Part shown: positions 10,585 to 19,647 of the stretch, in pieces
How positions within the stretch are numbered: the first letter of the stretch is position 1
Layout of the letters: the number at the start of each line of letters is the position of its first letter
Assembly (NCBI GenBank): GCA_020636895.1
Contig: JACJWZ010000002.1
Coordinates: forward strand, 682,001-746,000
Direction: 5' to 3'
DNA length: 64,000 nt
From: Thermoleophilales bacterium
GTDB lineage: Bacteria; Actinomycetota; Thermoleophilia; Solirubrobacterales; 70-9
Program-made: the position numbers and the translations under genes
The notes under the pieces: generated by a model
What the model was told of the DNA's origin: nothing
Database searches by the model: none
The model's input: the letters and a program-made list of their open reading frames with translations, nothing else

Positions 10585-10895
10585 GCGACGTCTGGCTCAC
10601 GATCGCGCTCCTGCTCGCGACCACCGTGTTCGTCCGCGGCGCCGGACCGGTCGCGATGGGCGATCGCGAGCTCGGCCGCCGCACCTCCGGGGTCGTGGAG
10701 CTGCTCGCGCCCGCGCTGCTCGCCGCCCTGATCGTCGTCGAGACCGTCGGCGGCAGCGACGGCGGCATCGCCCCCGATGCCCGCATAGCCGGCGTGGCCG
10801 CTGCCGGCGCCGTCCTCGCCTGGCGCCGCGACCGCATGCTCACGGCCGTCTTCGTCGCGGCCGCGGTGACGGCGCTGATCCGGGCGCTGCTCTGA
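10581..10895 (+). CDS. azlD: AzlD family small subunit of the amino acid exporter
   Basis: A 104-residue membrane protein with helices at about 4-20, 40-56 and 66-100, typical of AzlD. It pairs with AzlC; the 4-nt start/stop overlap indicates translational coupling. VWLTIALLLATTVFVRGAG at the N-terminus and a basic cytoplasmic loop (AWRRDR) fit the family. The assignment rests partly on the neighbour. Confidence 0.88.
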   Translation: MSDVWLTIALLLATTVFVRGAGPVAMGDRELGRRTSGVVELLAPALLAALIVVETVGGSDGGIAPDARIAGVAAAGAVLAWRRDRMLTAVFVAAAVTALIRALL

Positions 10896-11132
10896 GCGGC
10901 GCGCGAGGACGCCGAACGTTCGCCGTCCCGGGCTGAACGGCCCCCGCCGCCCGGCCGTCATGGGGAGATGACCCCCGCAAGCCCCCCGCAGGCCACCGAG
11001 TGGTAGGGAATCGGGCGGCATACGTCCCATTTCTGCGACTCGGCGCCGTCAGCGGAGCGGAGATGCCTGAAACCTCACCGAGTGGCCTAATCCGGCGGTC
11101 TCTTCGCCGACTTGGACCACTCGGCGCACGAA

Positions 11133-11300
11133 GCCCGGCAGCGGGCGAGCAGGCGAGCCAACCGCGCCAGCACGCAGGCCCGGCAGCGGGCGAGCCGGCG
11201 AGCCAACCGCGCCAGCACGAAGCCCGGCAGCGGGCGAGCAGGCGAGCCAACCGCGCCAGCACGCAAGCCCCAGCATCGGGAGAGCCGGCCGGCGAGCCTC
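11133..11300. repeat. Tandem repeat, unit 44-45 bp, three full copies and a decayed fourth
   Basis: Units start at 11133, 11178 and 11222, with a degenerate fourth at 11267. Each begins GCCCGGCAGCGGGCGAGC and ends CGCGCCAGCACG. Unit lengths of 45, 44 and 45 bp are not kept in a reading frame, which argues against a protein repeat. There are no unique spacers, so it is not a CRISPR array. Confidence 0.8.
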
Positions 11301-11345
11301 CCCTCCCATGACCCAAGCCCAAGTTGCCGCGACCAAGGCGCCCGG

Positions 11346-11416
11346 ACGGCGGGGGAGCCGGCCGGCCGCCCTCCCGAGCGAAGCGAGGCGCTAAGGCCGG
11401 ACGGCTCCCCCGCCGC
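11346..11416. repeat. Dispersed hairpin element, copy A (also likely gabD terminator)
   Basis: A perfect 14-bp inverted repeat (11347-11360 with 11402-11415, arm CGGCGGGGGAGCCG) encloses a loop that is nearly identical to one at 37227-37267. The shared 41 bp (11364-11404) differ at two positions. It lies just past the 3' end of the minus-strand dehydrogenase gene at 11443. Confidence 0.75.
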
Positions 11417-11442
11417 CCGGCCGCCGCCGTACCCAAACGCGC

Positions 11443-12810
11443 CTACTTGACGGCGCGGATCAGCTTCTTGTTGACGAACTCGTCCATGCCGTAGGGGCCG
11501 AGCTCGCGGCCGAAGCCGCTGCGCTTGACGCCGCCGAACGGGAGCTCGGCGCCGTCGAGGCCGACGCCGTTGACGAACACCATGCCGGTGTCGAGGGCGT
11601 CCGCGATGCGGTCGGCCTGCTCCTCGTCCTCGGTGAACACGTAGGAGCCGAGCCCGAACGGGGTGTCGTTGGCGAGCTCGATCGCCTCCTCCTCGGAGCC
11701 GACCTTGTAGACCTGCGCGACCGGCCCGAAGAACTCCTCGTGGTAGGCGTCGTTGTCCTTCGTGATGCCGGTGAGGACGGTGGTCGGGAAGTAGTTGTCC
11801 TTCCGCTCACCGCCGAGCGCGACCTCCGCCCCGCCCGCGACCGCGCGGTCGAGCTGGTCCTGCAGTCGCTCCGCCGCCGTCGCCGACGACAGCGGCCCGA
11901 TCGGCGCCTCGTCGGAGGTCGGGTCGGTCGGAACGGCGGCGCCCATCTTCTCCGTGACCTTGCCGAGGAAATCCTCGTACAGGTCGTCGGCGACGATGAA
12001 CCGCTTCGCCGCGTTGCACGACTGGCCGGTGTTGTCGAGCCGCGCGCCGACGGCCGCCTCGGCGGCCTCCTCGACGTCGCCGCTGAGGAAGATGAACGGG
12101 TCGGAGCCGCCCATCTCGAGCACGACCTTCTTCAGGTTGCGGCCGGCGACCTCCGCGACCGCGGCGCCCGCCCGCTCGGAGCCGGTCACCGAGACGCCGC
12201 GCACGCGCGGGTCGGCGATCGCCTCGGCGATCTGGTCGTTCGTGGCGAGGATCGTCTGGTAGGCGCCCTCGGGGAAGCCCACCTCGTCCATCATCTTCTG
12301 CACGGCCTCCGCCGACTCCGGGCATTGCGGTGCCGGCTTCAGGAGGATCGTGTTGCCGACGATCAGGTTCGGGCCCGCGAAACGGGCGATCTGGTAGTAG
12401 GGGAAGTTCCAGGGCATGATCCCGATCAGCGGCCCCATGCCGGTCCGGCGGATCAGCGCGGTGCCCTCGCCGGCGAGCAGATCGATCGGCTCGTCCGCGA
12501 GGAACTCCTCGGCGCGCTCGGCGTAGTAGCCGTAGATGTCGCCGCAGAAGTCGACCTCCATCAACGCCTGATCCATCGGCTTGCCCATCTCCTTGACGGC
12601 GATGGCCGCGAGCTCCTCGCGGCGCTCGATGTGGAGGTCGGCGATCTTCTGGATCATCGCCGCGCGGTCGGCGACCGCGGAGGACTTGCCCCAGCGGACG
12701 TGGGCGTCCCACGCCTTGCCGATCGCCGCGTCGAGCTCGGAGTCGGTGATCTCCGGGTACTCCTGGACCTTCTCACCGGTTGCCGGGTTGACGACCGCGT
12801 AGCTGCTCAT
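11443..12810 (-). CDS. gabD: NAD(P)-dependent succinate-semialdehyde dehydrogenase
   Basis: A 455-residue ALDH-superfamily enzyme of the short GabD/SSADH group. The general base Glu232 (VVLEMGGSDP) and catalytic Cys265 (NTGQSCNAAKRF) are present, with the cofactor-binding PWNFPYYQ and VSVTGSERAG. It would oxidise succinate semialdehyde to succinate, the last step of GABA/putrescine breakdown. The start ATG follows AGGAGGAG. It is 64 nt downstream of ald on the same strand, in the cluster with an aminotransferase and polyamine transporter, which supports this substrate. Related aldehydes cannot be excluded. Confidence 0.85.
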   Translation of the reverse strand: MSSYAVVNPATGEKVQEYPEITDSELDAAIGKAWDAHVRWGKSSAVADRAAMIQKIADLHIERREELAAIAVKEMGKPMDQALMEVDFCGDIYGYYAERAEEFLADEPIDLLAGEGTALIRRTGMGPLIGIMPWNFPYYQIARFAGPNLIVGNTILLKPAPQCPESAEAVQKMMDEVGFPEGAYQTILATNDQIAEAIADPRVRGVSVTGSERAGAAVAEVAGRNLKKVVLEMGGSDPFIFLSGDVEEAAEAAVGARLDNTGQSCNAAKRFIVADDLYEDFLGKVTEKMGAAVPTDPTSDEAPIGPLSSATAAERLQDQLDRAVAGGAEVALGGERKDNYFPTTVLTGITKDNDAYHEEFFGPVAQVYKVGSEEEAIELANDTPFGLGSYVFTEDEEQADRIADALDTGMVFVNGVGLDGAELPFGGVKRSGFGRELGPYGMDEFVNKKLIRAVK

Positions 12811-12874
12811 CTGTCTCTACTCCTCCTGGTTCCTGGGTTGTCGTGTGAATCTTCGATCTTGGGTCCCCCGTGGC

Positions 12875-13996
12875 CTAACCCGCGCCGAGCGCCACCTCGA
12901 GCGGGACGTACTCAGCCCCTACCCCGTCGGCCACCGCTTCATGAGTGACCTTGCCGGCGGCGACGTTGACGCCGGGCCGGAGCCCCGGATCCCTCTCGAT
13001 GGCGCCTTCGACGCCGTTGTCGGCGAGCGAGAGCACGTACGGAAGGGTCGCGTTCGTGAGCGCGTAGGTCGAGGTGATCGGCACGGCGCCGGGCATGTTG
13101 GCGACGCAGTAGTGGGTGATCCCGTCCACCTCGTACACCGGATCGGAGTGCGTGGTCGGCTTCGAGGTCTCGAAGCAACCGCCCTGGTCGATGGCGACGT
13201 CGACGAGGACCGCGTTCCGCTTCATCAGCGCGAGCTGATCGCGCTTGATCACGTGCGGCGCCCGCGCGCCCTGCACCAGCACCGCGCCGATCACGAGGTC
13301 CATCCGCGGCAGCATCTCCTCGATCGAGAGGGTCGAGCTGAACACCGTCGAGAGCGAGCCGGCGAACTGCAGGTCAGCCCGGCGCAGCGCGTCGATGTTG
13401 AGGTCGAAGAGGAACACGTCGGCGGCCATGCCGACGGCGATCTGCGCCGCGTTGATACCGACGGCGCCCGCCCCGATGACCATCACGTTCGCCGCCGCGA
13501 CACCCGGCACGCCGCCGAGCAGGACGCCGCGGCCGCCCATCGGCTTCTCGAGGAAGAACGCGCCCGCCTGGGTCGCGATGCGCCCGGCGATCTCGCTCAT
13601 CGGCGCGAGCAGCGGCAACCCGCCGTTTCGGTCCTCGACCGTCTCGTAGGCGATGCAGGTCGCGCCCGTCGCGCACAGGCCCTCGGTCAACTCCGGCGCG
13701 GGCGCCAGATGCAGGTAGGTGAAGAGCACCGTCTCCTCGCGCAGGAGCGCGACCTCGGGCGCCTGCGGCTCCTTGACCTTGAGCAGGAGGTCGACCTCGC
13801 CCCAGACGTCCTCGGCGGTCGGGACGATCTTCGCCCCCTGCGCCTCGTAGTCGGAGTCGGAGATCGCCGACCCCTCCCCCGCGCCGGACTCGACGATGAC
13901 CTCATGTCCGTGCTCGGCGAGCTCACGGGCACCAACCGCGGTCAGCGCGACGCGGTACTCCTCATCCTTGATCTCGCTGGGGACTCCGACCTTCAT
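12875..13996 (-). CDS. ald: Alanine dehydrogenase
   Basis: This catalyses reversible NAD-dependent deamination of L-alanine to pyruvate. The protein has 373 residues, the normal Ald length. The substrate-site region LLLKVKEPQAPE, the TYLHLAPAPEL histidine, the NAD-binding GAGAVGINAAQ and the family signature through THYCVANMPGAVPITSTYALTNATLPY are all visible. A strong AGGAGG precedes the ATG by 5 nt. Placed after a PucR regulator and an aminotransferase that probably uses pyruvate as acceptor, it would recycle alanine to pyruvate and release ammonia. Confidence 0.95.
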   Translation of the reverse strand: MKVGVPSEIKDEEYRVALTAVGARELAEHGHEVIVESGAGEGSAISDSDYEAQGAKIVPTAEDVWGEVDLLLKVKEPQAPEVALLREETVLFTYLHLAPAPELTEGLCATGATCIAYETVEDRNGGLPLLAPMSEIAGRIATQAGAFFLEKPMGGRGVLLGGVPGVAAANVMVIGAGAVGINAAQIAVGMAADVFLFDLNIDALRRADLQFAGSLSTVFSSTLSIEEMLPRMDLVIGAVLVQGARAPHVIKRDQLALMKRNAVLVDVAIDQGGCFETSKPTTHSDPVYEVDGITHYCVANMPGAVPITSTYALTNATLPYVLSLADNGVEGAIERDPGLRPGVNVAAGKVTHEAVADGVGAEYVPLEVALGAG

Positions 13997-14081
13997 CAGA
14001 CCTCCTAGGTCTCGTTGATCTCGAATCTGAAGCCTTGTGTCTCGAGCTCCGCGAACATATCCGCTCCCGGCACGGCGACCC

Positions 14082-15641
14082 TCACCGGACCAGCTCCCGC
14101 GCCCGCAGCGCCAGCCACAGCTCGATCCTGTCCTGAGCCTGGCTGAGATCGCGACCCGTCAGCTCCTCGATCCTGCGGATCCGGTAGCGGAGCGTGTGCC
14201 GATGGCAGTAGAGGTCGCGGGCCGCTCGCTCCCACTGGCCGTTGCGCTCGATGAACGCCTCCAATGAGCGCAGCAGCTCCGGGCCGTACTCCCCCTCGCC
14301 ATCGGCGATCGGGGCGAGCAGCTCGTCCGAGTACGTACGCAGCGCGTCGTCGTCCTGGATCGAGAGCAGCAGCGTGAAGGCCCCGAGATCGCGATGGGAG
14401 GCGACCTCCGGGGTGGAGCCGTTCGCCATCGCGGTCGCCTCGAGGGCGCAACGCGCTTCGTGGAACGCCCGGCGCAGCGAGGCCACCGGCAGCGCGCGGC
14501 TGACCGCGGCCCGGACCGGGCGTCCTTCGGAGGAGAGCGCCCGGCGCCCCTCGCGCGCGAGCTCGATCGGATCGCGGTCGGCGGGGTCGACGATCGCACA
14601 CAGCAGCGGCCGCCCGGCGGCGCCGTTGACGGCGACAAGCGCGTTCAACCCCGAGGTCCGCATCGCGGCGCTCAGCGTCTCGGCGTCGTCGGTGGTCGGA
14701 TCGAGGTCGTAGAGCAGCACCGCGACCCGTCCACCGATCCCGAAGGGGTGCAGCCGGCCGCGCAGCTCCTCGGCCCCGAGGCGACCGCCGAGCGCCTCCG
14801 CGAGGACGTCGCCGGCGAGCCGCCGTTCTGTCTCGCGGACAGCCCGGTCACGCATCAGCTCGAGCGCGACGACCATCGCCGCCTGCCGGGCGACGAGCCG
14901 CTCGAGATCGCCGACGCTCCCGGAGCGACGCGCGGTGACGAGCCAGTGCCCGCGCGAGCCGGCGCCGCCGACCGGGACCGGGACCGCGACGGCGCGGCCG
15001 GCGAGCGGGCCCTGCTCGGCGACGAACATCGCCTGCCTGCTGGCCCCTGCCCGCTGCTCGATCTCGGTCCTGATGCTCGCCACGGCGGACTGCGAGAGGC
15101 CGCGCTCGTAGGGGTGGCGGGCGATCTCGGCGCCGCGGCCGTCCAGCAGCAGCGCCGCGCCCCCGACCGCCTCGGCGATCGCCTTCATGATCGCCTCGAG
15201 CCCGCGCTCGGCGAGAACCAACCCCTCGAGCAGGGCGTGAACCTCGATCCCGCGCTCGAGCACTGAGTACTGCTCGTTGACGAGCTTCGTGAACGCGCGC
15301 TCGGTGATCGCGATGAACGGCATCTCGTACGGCACCTCGAACAGCGCCAGACCCCGTCGCTCCGCTTCCTCGGCCAGAGCCTCGGGGATGGTCCCGTGGT
15401 CGAAGCCGGTACCGAGCCCGAGCCCGGCCACCTGCCTGTCGGCGAGGCGACCGACGAACTCCCGCTGCAGCTCCGGCGAGCCGAGGTTGATCCCGGTCGT
15501 CAGCAGCAGCTCGCCACCGGAGAGGAACGGTGTCGGGTCGGCGAGCTCGGAGATGTGGACCCAGCGGATGCGCGCGTCGTGATCTCCCTCGACGAGAGGC
15601 TCGAGCTCGAGCTCCTCGAGCAGATCGGAGAGCGTCAGCAC
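14082..15641 (-). CDS. PucR-family transcriptional regulator
   Basis: A 519-residue regulator with the PucR architecture. The N-terminal purine-catabolism-type sensory domain spans about residues 1-125 (ELLLTTGINL, DRQVAGLGLGTG). A GAF-like middle region follows, and a C-terminal helix-turn-helix of the CdaR/PucR type lies at about 455-515 (QWERAARDLYCHRHTLRYRIRRIEELTGRDL). It uses a GTG start 52 nt after the aminotransferase stop. It is embedded in a polyamine/GABA catabolic block, so it probably activates those genes in response to a substrate or intermediate (inference). Direct repeats of TTGTGCA at the aminotransferase promoter are a candidate site. Confidence 0.92.
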   Translation of the reverse strand: MLTLSDLLEELELEPLVEGDHDARIRWVHISELADPTPFLSGGELLLTTGINLGSPELQREFVGRLADRQVAGLGLGTGFDHGTIPEALAEEAERRGLALFEVPYEMPFIAITERAFTKLVNEQYSVLERGIEVHALLEGLVLAERGLEAIMKAIAEAVGGAALLLDGRGAEIARHPYERGLSQSAVASIRTEIEQRAGASRQAMFVAEQGPLAGRAVAVPVPVGGAGSRGHWLVTARRSGSVGDLERLVARQAAMVVALELMRDRAVRETERRLAGDVLAEALGGRLGAEELRGRLHPFGIGGRVAVLLYDLDPTTDDAETLSAAMRTSGLNALVAVNGAAGRPLLCAIVDPADRDPIELAREGRRALSSEGRPVRAAVSRALPVASLRRAFHEARCALEATAMANGSTPEVASHRDLGAFTLLLSIQDDDALRTYSDELLAPIADGEGEYGPELLRSLEAFIERNGQWERAARDLYCHRHTLRYRIRRIEELTGRDLSQAQDRIELWLALRARELVR

Positions 15642-15693
15642 CGTGTCCGCCGGGATCGTCGCAGTCGCTGTCGGACTCGCTCCGCCGCCGGGA

Positions 15694-17085
15694 TCAGCCG
15701 GTGGCGGCCACCTTCTCCGCGGCCTCCTCGAGAACCGATCGGAGGATGGAGGCGATCTCGTCGAACTGCTCGGTGTCGCAGATCAGCGGCGGCGAGAGCT
15801 GGATCACGGGATCGCCGCGGTCGTCAGCCCGGCAGATCAGCCCGCGCCGGTAGAGCTCACCCGACAGGAAGCCGCGCAGCAGCCACTCGGATTCCTCATC
15901 GCTGAACGGCGCCTTCGTGTCGCGATCCTTGACGAGCTCCAGCGCGTGGAAGAAGCCGGCGCCGCGCACGTCGCCGACGATCGGGATGTCGCGCAGCTCC
16001 TCGAGCTTGCCGCGGAACTCCGCCTCCGTCTTGCGGACGTGGCCGCAGAGGTCCTCCTCGGCGAAGACGTCGAGGTTCCGGAGCGCCACCGCCGCAGCGA
16101 CGGGATGGCCGCCGAACGTCGATCCGTGGGCGAAGGAGGCGGTGCCGGTCGAAAACGGCTCGAACACCTCGTCGGAGACGATCATCGCGCCCATCGGGAT
16201 GTAGGCGCCGGTGAGCGCCTTCGCCGTCGTGATGATGTCCGGCTGGTAGCCGTAGCGCTCGCAGCCGAAGTAGTGGCCGAGACGTCCCCAGGAGCAGATG
16301 ACCTCGTCGCTGACCAGCAGGATGCCGTGCTCGTCGCAGATCTCACGGACCCGCTGGAAGTAGCCCTCCTGCGGCGGGATGCAGCCGCCCGCGTTCTGCA
16401 GCGGCTCGAGGATCACGGCGGCGATCGTGTCCGGGCCCTCGAATTCGACCCGTTCGCGGAGGCGTTCGGCGGCCCAAAGCGGATCGCGCCCCTCCGGCCA
16501 GTGGTACTGGTTGGTGTTCGGGACGTGGTTGCCGCCCGGCATCGTCGGCTCGAACGGGACCTTGAGGTCGGTCAGACCGGTCGCGGTCAGCGCCCCCATC
16601 GTCGTGCCGTGGTAGGCGACCTCGCGGGTGATGATCTTGGTGCGCTGGCCGCGGCCGTGGGCCCGGTGCCAGTTGCGCGCGACCTTGATCGCGGACTCGA
16701 CCGCCTCCGACCCGCTGTTGGTGAAGAAGACGCGGTTGAGGTCGCCGGGTGCCAGTTCGGCGACACGCTGCGCGAGCTCGATCGAGCGCGGGTGCGCGTA
16801 GCTCCAGTTCGTGTAGAAGTCGAGCTCGCGGATCTGAGCGGCCGCGGCCTCGCCGTAGTCCGCCCGGCCGTGGCCCGCGTTGCAGCAGAAGAGGGCGCTG
16901 AGGCCGTCGAGATAGCGGTTGCCGTGGTCGTCCCAGACGTAGGCGCCCTCACCGCGGGCGATGATCGGGATCTCATGGTCGCCGTCGTAGCCGCCCATCC
17001 GCGAGAAATGCATCCAGAGGTGCTTGCGGGCGGTCTCCTGAAGGTCGATGCCGGCCGCGGCGGGCCGGGCGCTGGTCGTTGCCAT
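15694..17085 (-). CDS. Class III omega-aminotransferase (putrescine/beta-alanine type)
   Basis: A PLP-dependent class III aminotransferase of 463 residues. The PLP-phosphate loop NSGSEAVESAIK, the Asp in LLVSDEVICSWGR and the Schiff-base Lys in TTAKALTGAYIPMGA are present. The N-terminal HLWMHFSRMGGYDGDHEIP resembles putrescine- and omega-amino-acid:pyruvate aminotransferases. The ATG at 17085 is preceded by AGGAG; a longer frame to 17148 lies beyond the mapped promoter. It shares an intergenic region with divergent potABCD. The expected reactions are putrescine to 4-aminobutanal, GABA to succinate semialdehyde or beta-alanine to malonate semialdehyde; the exact donor is not decided by sequence. 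Confidence 0.88.
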   Translation of the reverse strand: MATTSARPAAAGIDLQETARKHLWMHFSRMGGYDGDHEIPIIARGEGAYVWDDHGNRYLDGLSALFCCNAGHGRADYGEAAAAQIRELDFYTNWSYAHPRSIELAQRVAELAPGDLNRVFFTNSGSEAVESAIKVARNWHRAHGRGQRTKIITREVAYHGTTMGALTATGLTDLKVPFEPTMPGGNHVPNTNQYHWPEGRDPLWAAERLRERVEFEGPDTIAAVILEPLQNAGGCIPPQEGYFQRVREICDEHGILLVSDEVICSWGRLGHYFGCERYGYQPDIITTAKALTGAYIPMGAMIVSDEVFEPFSTGTASFAHGSTFGGHPVAAAVALRNLDVFAEEDLCGHVRKTEAEFRGKLEELRDIPIVGDVRGAGFFHALELVKDRDTKAPFSDEESEWLLRGFLSGELYRRGLICRADDRGDPVIQLSPPLICDTEQFDEIASILRSVLEEAAEKVAATG

Positions 17086-17115
17086 GAGCTCTCCTATCTC
17101 TTCGACTCGACGCTT

Positions 17116-17150
17116 TGCACAACCGTAGACCTTGCGATTGGCGTGCACAA
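17116..17150 (-). promoter_or_regulatory. Promoter of the aminotransferase-PucR-ald-gabD genes with TTGTGCA repeats
   Basis: Read leftward, a -35 TTGTGC (17145-17150) and a -10 TACGGT (17122-17127) are 17 bp apart. TTGTGCA occurs at 17144-17150 and again at 17116-17122, flanking the promoter core 28 bp apart. This makes it a plausible regulator site. Confidence 0.55.
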
Positions 17151-17179
17151 GCTGGATTCAGGTCAAGCTGGAGAACCGA

Positions 17180-17263
17180 GGTTGTACGGGGTGGACAACC
17201 GGAGTCGAGATGATTGGGACATTCGGGGATTGCAACCTCCGCCACATCGGAAATAGTTAGAGT
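17180..17263 (+). promoter_or_regulatory. Inverted repeat and -10 upstream of potABCD
   Basis: GGTTGT (17180-17185) and ACAACC (17195-17200) form an inverted repeat with a 9-bp spacer. A TAGAGT hexamer (17258-17263) is the best -10 candidate for potA, about 45 nt before the start codon. I see no good -35, so activation by a bound protein is possible. Confidence 0.35.
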
Positions 17264-17308
17264 CCTGTTGCGCCTCGTGGGCAGACGCGGGCGCCGGAGG
17301 AGAACCAA

Positions 17309-18508
17309 ATGGAGGAACAGGTGAGCGAGGTATCGACGGACACCGTGCCGAGCGTTGCGCTGCGTGGGGTCACGAAACGGTTCGGGGACTTCGTCGCGGT
17401 GGACGATCTCGACCTCGACATCGGCCAGGGTGAGTTCTTCACTCTGCTCGGCCCCAGCGGCTGCGGCAAGACCACCACCCTGCGGATGATCGCCGGCTTC
17501 GAGGAGCCCAACGAGGGTGAGGTCCGGATCGACGGCACCGACGTCGCGGGCCTCCCGGCCCACAGGCGGCCCACCAACACCGTCTTCCAGAGCTACGCGC
17601 TGTTCCCCCATCTCAGCGTCAAGGACAACGTCGCCTACGGACTCAAGCGCAAGGGCGTGGCCAAGGGCGAGGTGGACAGGCGCGTACAGGAGGAACTCGA
17701 GCGGGTCGGGCTCTGGGGAGAGGCGAACCGGCGACCCAACCAGCTCTCCGGCGGCCAGCAGCAGCGCGTCGCGCTCGCGCGCGCGGTCGTCAACCTCCCC
17801 AAGGTTCTGCTCCTCGACGAGCCCCTCGGGGCCCTCGACCTGAAGCTGCGCAAGAGCCTGCAGGTCGAGCTGAAGCGGATCCAGCAGGAGATCGGCATCA
17901 CCTTCGTCTACGTCACGCACGACCAGGAGGAAGCGCTGACGATGTCGGACCGGATCGCGGTCATGAACCGCGGCATCGTCGAGCAGGTCGCGCCGCCGGT
18001 CGAGATCTACGAGCGCCCCACGACCACCTTCGTCGCCGGCTTCATCGGCGTCTCCAACCTGATGCCGGGCACCGTCCGCTCGCTTCACGGCGAGAAGGCG
18101 GAGGTCGAGCTCGAGGCCGGGATCACCGTCGAGGCGGACAGCAACGGGCTCGCGACGGGCGAGCGCTGCCACGCGGTCGTCCGCCCCGAGAAGCTCTACG
18201 TCAGCACCGCCGGCAACGGCAGCGCCCCCGCCGGCAACACCCAGAGCGTCGATGGCGTCGTCGCCAGCTCGGTCTACCTGGGCACCGCCACGCAGCTCGT
18301 CGTCGAGCTCAAGGGCGACGCCCGGATGACCGTGCTGTGCCCGAACACCGACGAGGCCGAGCGGCAGTCACTCCCCGGCGGCGGGGCTGATGTCCAGCTC
18401 TCCTGGACCCCGGAGCACATCCACCTCGTCCGCGAGTCGGGAACCGAGCGCGCCACCGCCGATCACGAGGCGATCGGCCGGGCTCGGCAGGAGGAAGCGA
18501 GCGCTTGA
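17309..18508 (+). CDS. potA: Polyamine ABC transporter ATP-binding protein
   Basis: This is the ATPase subunit of a spermidine/putrescine importer at the inner face of the membrane. Visible are Walker A GPSGCGKTT (about residues 51-59), signature LSGGQQQR, Walker B LLLDEPLGALD and switch His in VYVTHDQEEALTM. The C-terminal TOBE domain begins near residue 240 (AGFIGVSNLMPGTV). At 399 residues it is normal for PotA. GGAGGAG lies 6 nt before the ATG. It is the first gene of potABCD-ALDH, divergent from the aminotransferase. Confidence 0.94.
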   Translation: MEEQVSEVSTDTVPSVALRGVTKRFGDFVAVDDLDLDIGQGEFFTLLGPSGCGKTTTLRMIAGFEEPNEGEVRIDGTDVAGLPAHRRPTNTVFQSYALFPHLSVKDNVAYGLKRKGVAKGEVDRRVQEELERVGLWGEANRRPNQLSGGQQQRVALARAVVNLPKVLLLDEPLGALDLKLRKSLQVELKRIQQEIGITFVYVTHDQEEALTMSDRIAVMNRGIVEQVAPPVEIYERPTTTFVAGFIGVSNLMPGTVRSLHGEKAEVELEAGITVEADSNGLATGERCHAVVRPEKLYVSTAGNGSAPAGNTQSVDGVVASSVYLGTATQLVVELKGDARMTVLCPNTDEAERQSLPGGGADVQLSWTPEHIHLVRESGTERATADHEAIGRARQEEASA

Positions 18509-19644
18509 AGCCTCCCGTCCGCATCGTCGTGGCGCTGCTGGGCCTCGTGGCCAGCGCGCTGCTGGCGGCGGGATGCAGCGACCTCGGCGCCGGCGGCCTC
18601 GACGGCCCGACGGAGACGGCCGAAGCGGCGCCCGGTCCGGGCAACGGCGAGCTGACGATCTCGAACTGGCCCTCGTACATCGACAGGAACACGGTGTCCG
18701 ACTTCGAGGCGAAGACCGGGATCTCGGTCGACTACATCGAGGACGTCAACGACAACAACGAGTTCTTCTCGAAGCTGCAGCCGACGCTGCAGAACCGCGA
18801 CCCCGCGGGCCGCAGCATCTTCGTCGTCACCGACTGGATGGCGAACAAGATGCACAACCTCGGCTACCTGCAGAAGTTCGACCAGAAGTCGGTCGCGCCG
18901 GCGATGGCGAACCTCGTGCCGAGCCTGCAGCACCCCGCCTTCGACCCCAACCGCGAGTTCTCGCTGCCATGGCAGAGCGGCATGACCGGGCTCGTCGTCA
19001 ACACCGCCAAGGCGCCCGACATCAAGAGCATCAACGACATCTTCGACCCGCAGTACAAGGGCAAGATCACCGTGCTGAGCGAGATGCGCGACACGGTGCC
19101 GCTGATCATGAAGGCCGACGGCATCAACCCCGAGGACGCGACCGCCGACGACTGGCTCAACGCCATCGACAAGCTCAAGGAAGCGGTCGACTCCGGTCAG
19201 ATCATCGGCGTGACCGGCAACTCGTACATCAACGACATGGCGCGCGGCGACGTCGTCGCGGCGATCGGTTGGTCCGGCGACGCGATCCAGCTGCAGGCCG
19301 ACGACCCCGACATCCAGTTCGTGATGCCGGAGCAGGGCTGCATCCTCTGGTCCGACAACATGGTGATCCCCGTCGGGGCGCCCAACCCGGCGGCCGCCTA
19401 CGAGTGGATGAACTACGTCTACCAGCCGGAGAACCAGGCGCAGATCGCGAACTACAACTACTACTTCTCGCCGGTCAAGGGCGTGAAGCCGTACCTGAAG
19501 AAGATCAACCCCGAGGCCGCCAAGAGCCCGCTGATCTTCCCGACCGAGTCCTTCACGAAGAACTGCTCGACCCAGCCCGATCCACCGCGGCTGGACACGG
19601 CTGAGATCGAGAAGGCATTCCAGAGCCTGGTGACGGGAGGCTGA
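18505..19644 (+). CDS. potD: Polyamine-binding lipoprotein
   Basis: The substrate-binding component of the importer. The TTG start overlaps the potA stop, with GGAGG 10 nt upstream. A lipobox ending LLAAGC places the lipidated cysteine at residue 24. The mature protein begins with a linker and then GELTISNWPSYIDRNTVSDFEAKTG, the PotD/F-type opening. WMANKMHNLGYLQKFD and WSGDAIQLQADDPDIQFVMPEQG follow as in the polyamine-binding family. The specificity among spermidine, putrescine and related compounds is not readable. Confidence 0.93.
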   Translation: MKPPVRIVVALLGLVASALLAAGCSDLGAGGLDGPTETAEAAPGPGNGELTISNWPSYIDRNTVSDFEAKTGISVDYIEDVNDNNEFFSKLQPTLQNRDPAGRSIFVVTDWMANKMHNLGYLQKFDQKSVAPAMANLVPSLQHPAFDPNREFSLPWQSGMTGLVVNTAKAPDIKSINDIFDPQYKGKITVLSEMRDTVPLIMKADGINPEDATADDWLNAIDKLKEAVDSGQIIGVTGNSYINDMARGDVVAAIGWSGDAIQLQADDPDIQFVMPEQGCILWSDNMVIPVGAPNPAAAYEWMNYVYQPENQAQIANYNYYFSPVKGVKPYLKKINPEAAKSPLIFPTESFTKNCSTQPDPPRLDTAEIEKAFQSLVTGG

Positions 19645-19647
19645 GCC

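Larger units (their letters stand above)
10896..11442. other. Gene-free, repeat-rich spacer between azlD and gabD
   Basis: No credible gene is visible in these 547 bp. The spacer has an inverted repeat with arms CCGAGTGG (11078-11085) and CCACTCGG (11117-11124), a 44-45 bp tandem repeat and a long hairpin element, the last two listed separately. It separates plus-strand azlCD from the minus-strand dehydrogenase, so terminators for both directions are expected here. Confidence 0.6.

Noticed and set aside
11133..11300. CRISPR-like array
   Set aside because: The units are contiguous and nearly identical over their full length, with no unique spacers and no cas genes.
10840..11436. 198-codon minus-strand frame
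   Set aside because: It consists of the 44-45 bp tandem repeat and hairpin element. Unit lengths do not preserve a frame.
15643..17256. 537-codon open frame on the plus strand
   Set aside because: It is a shadow of the class III aminotransferase and crosses that gene's promoter.
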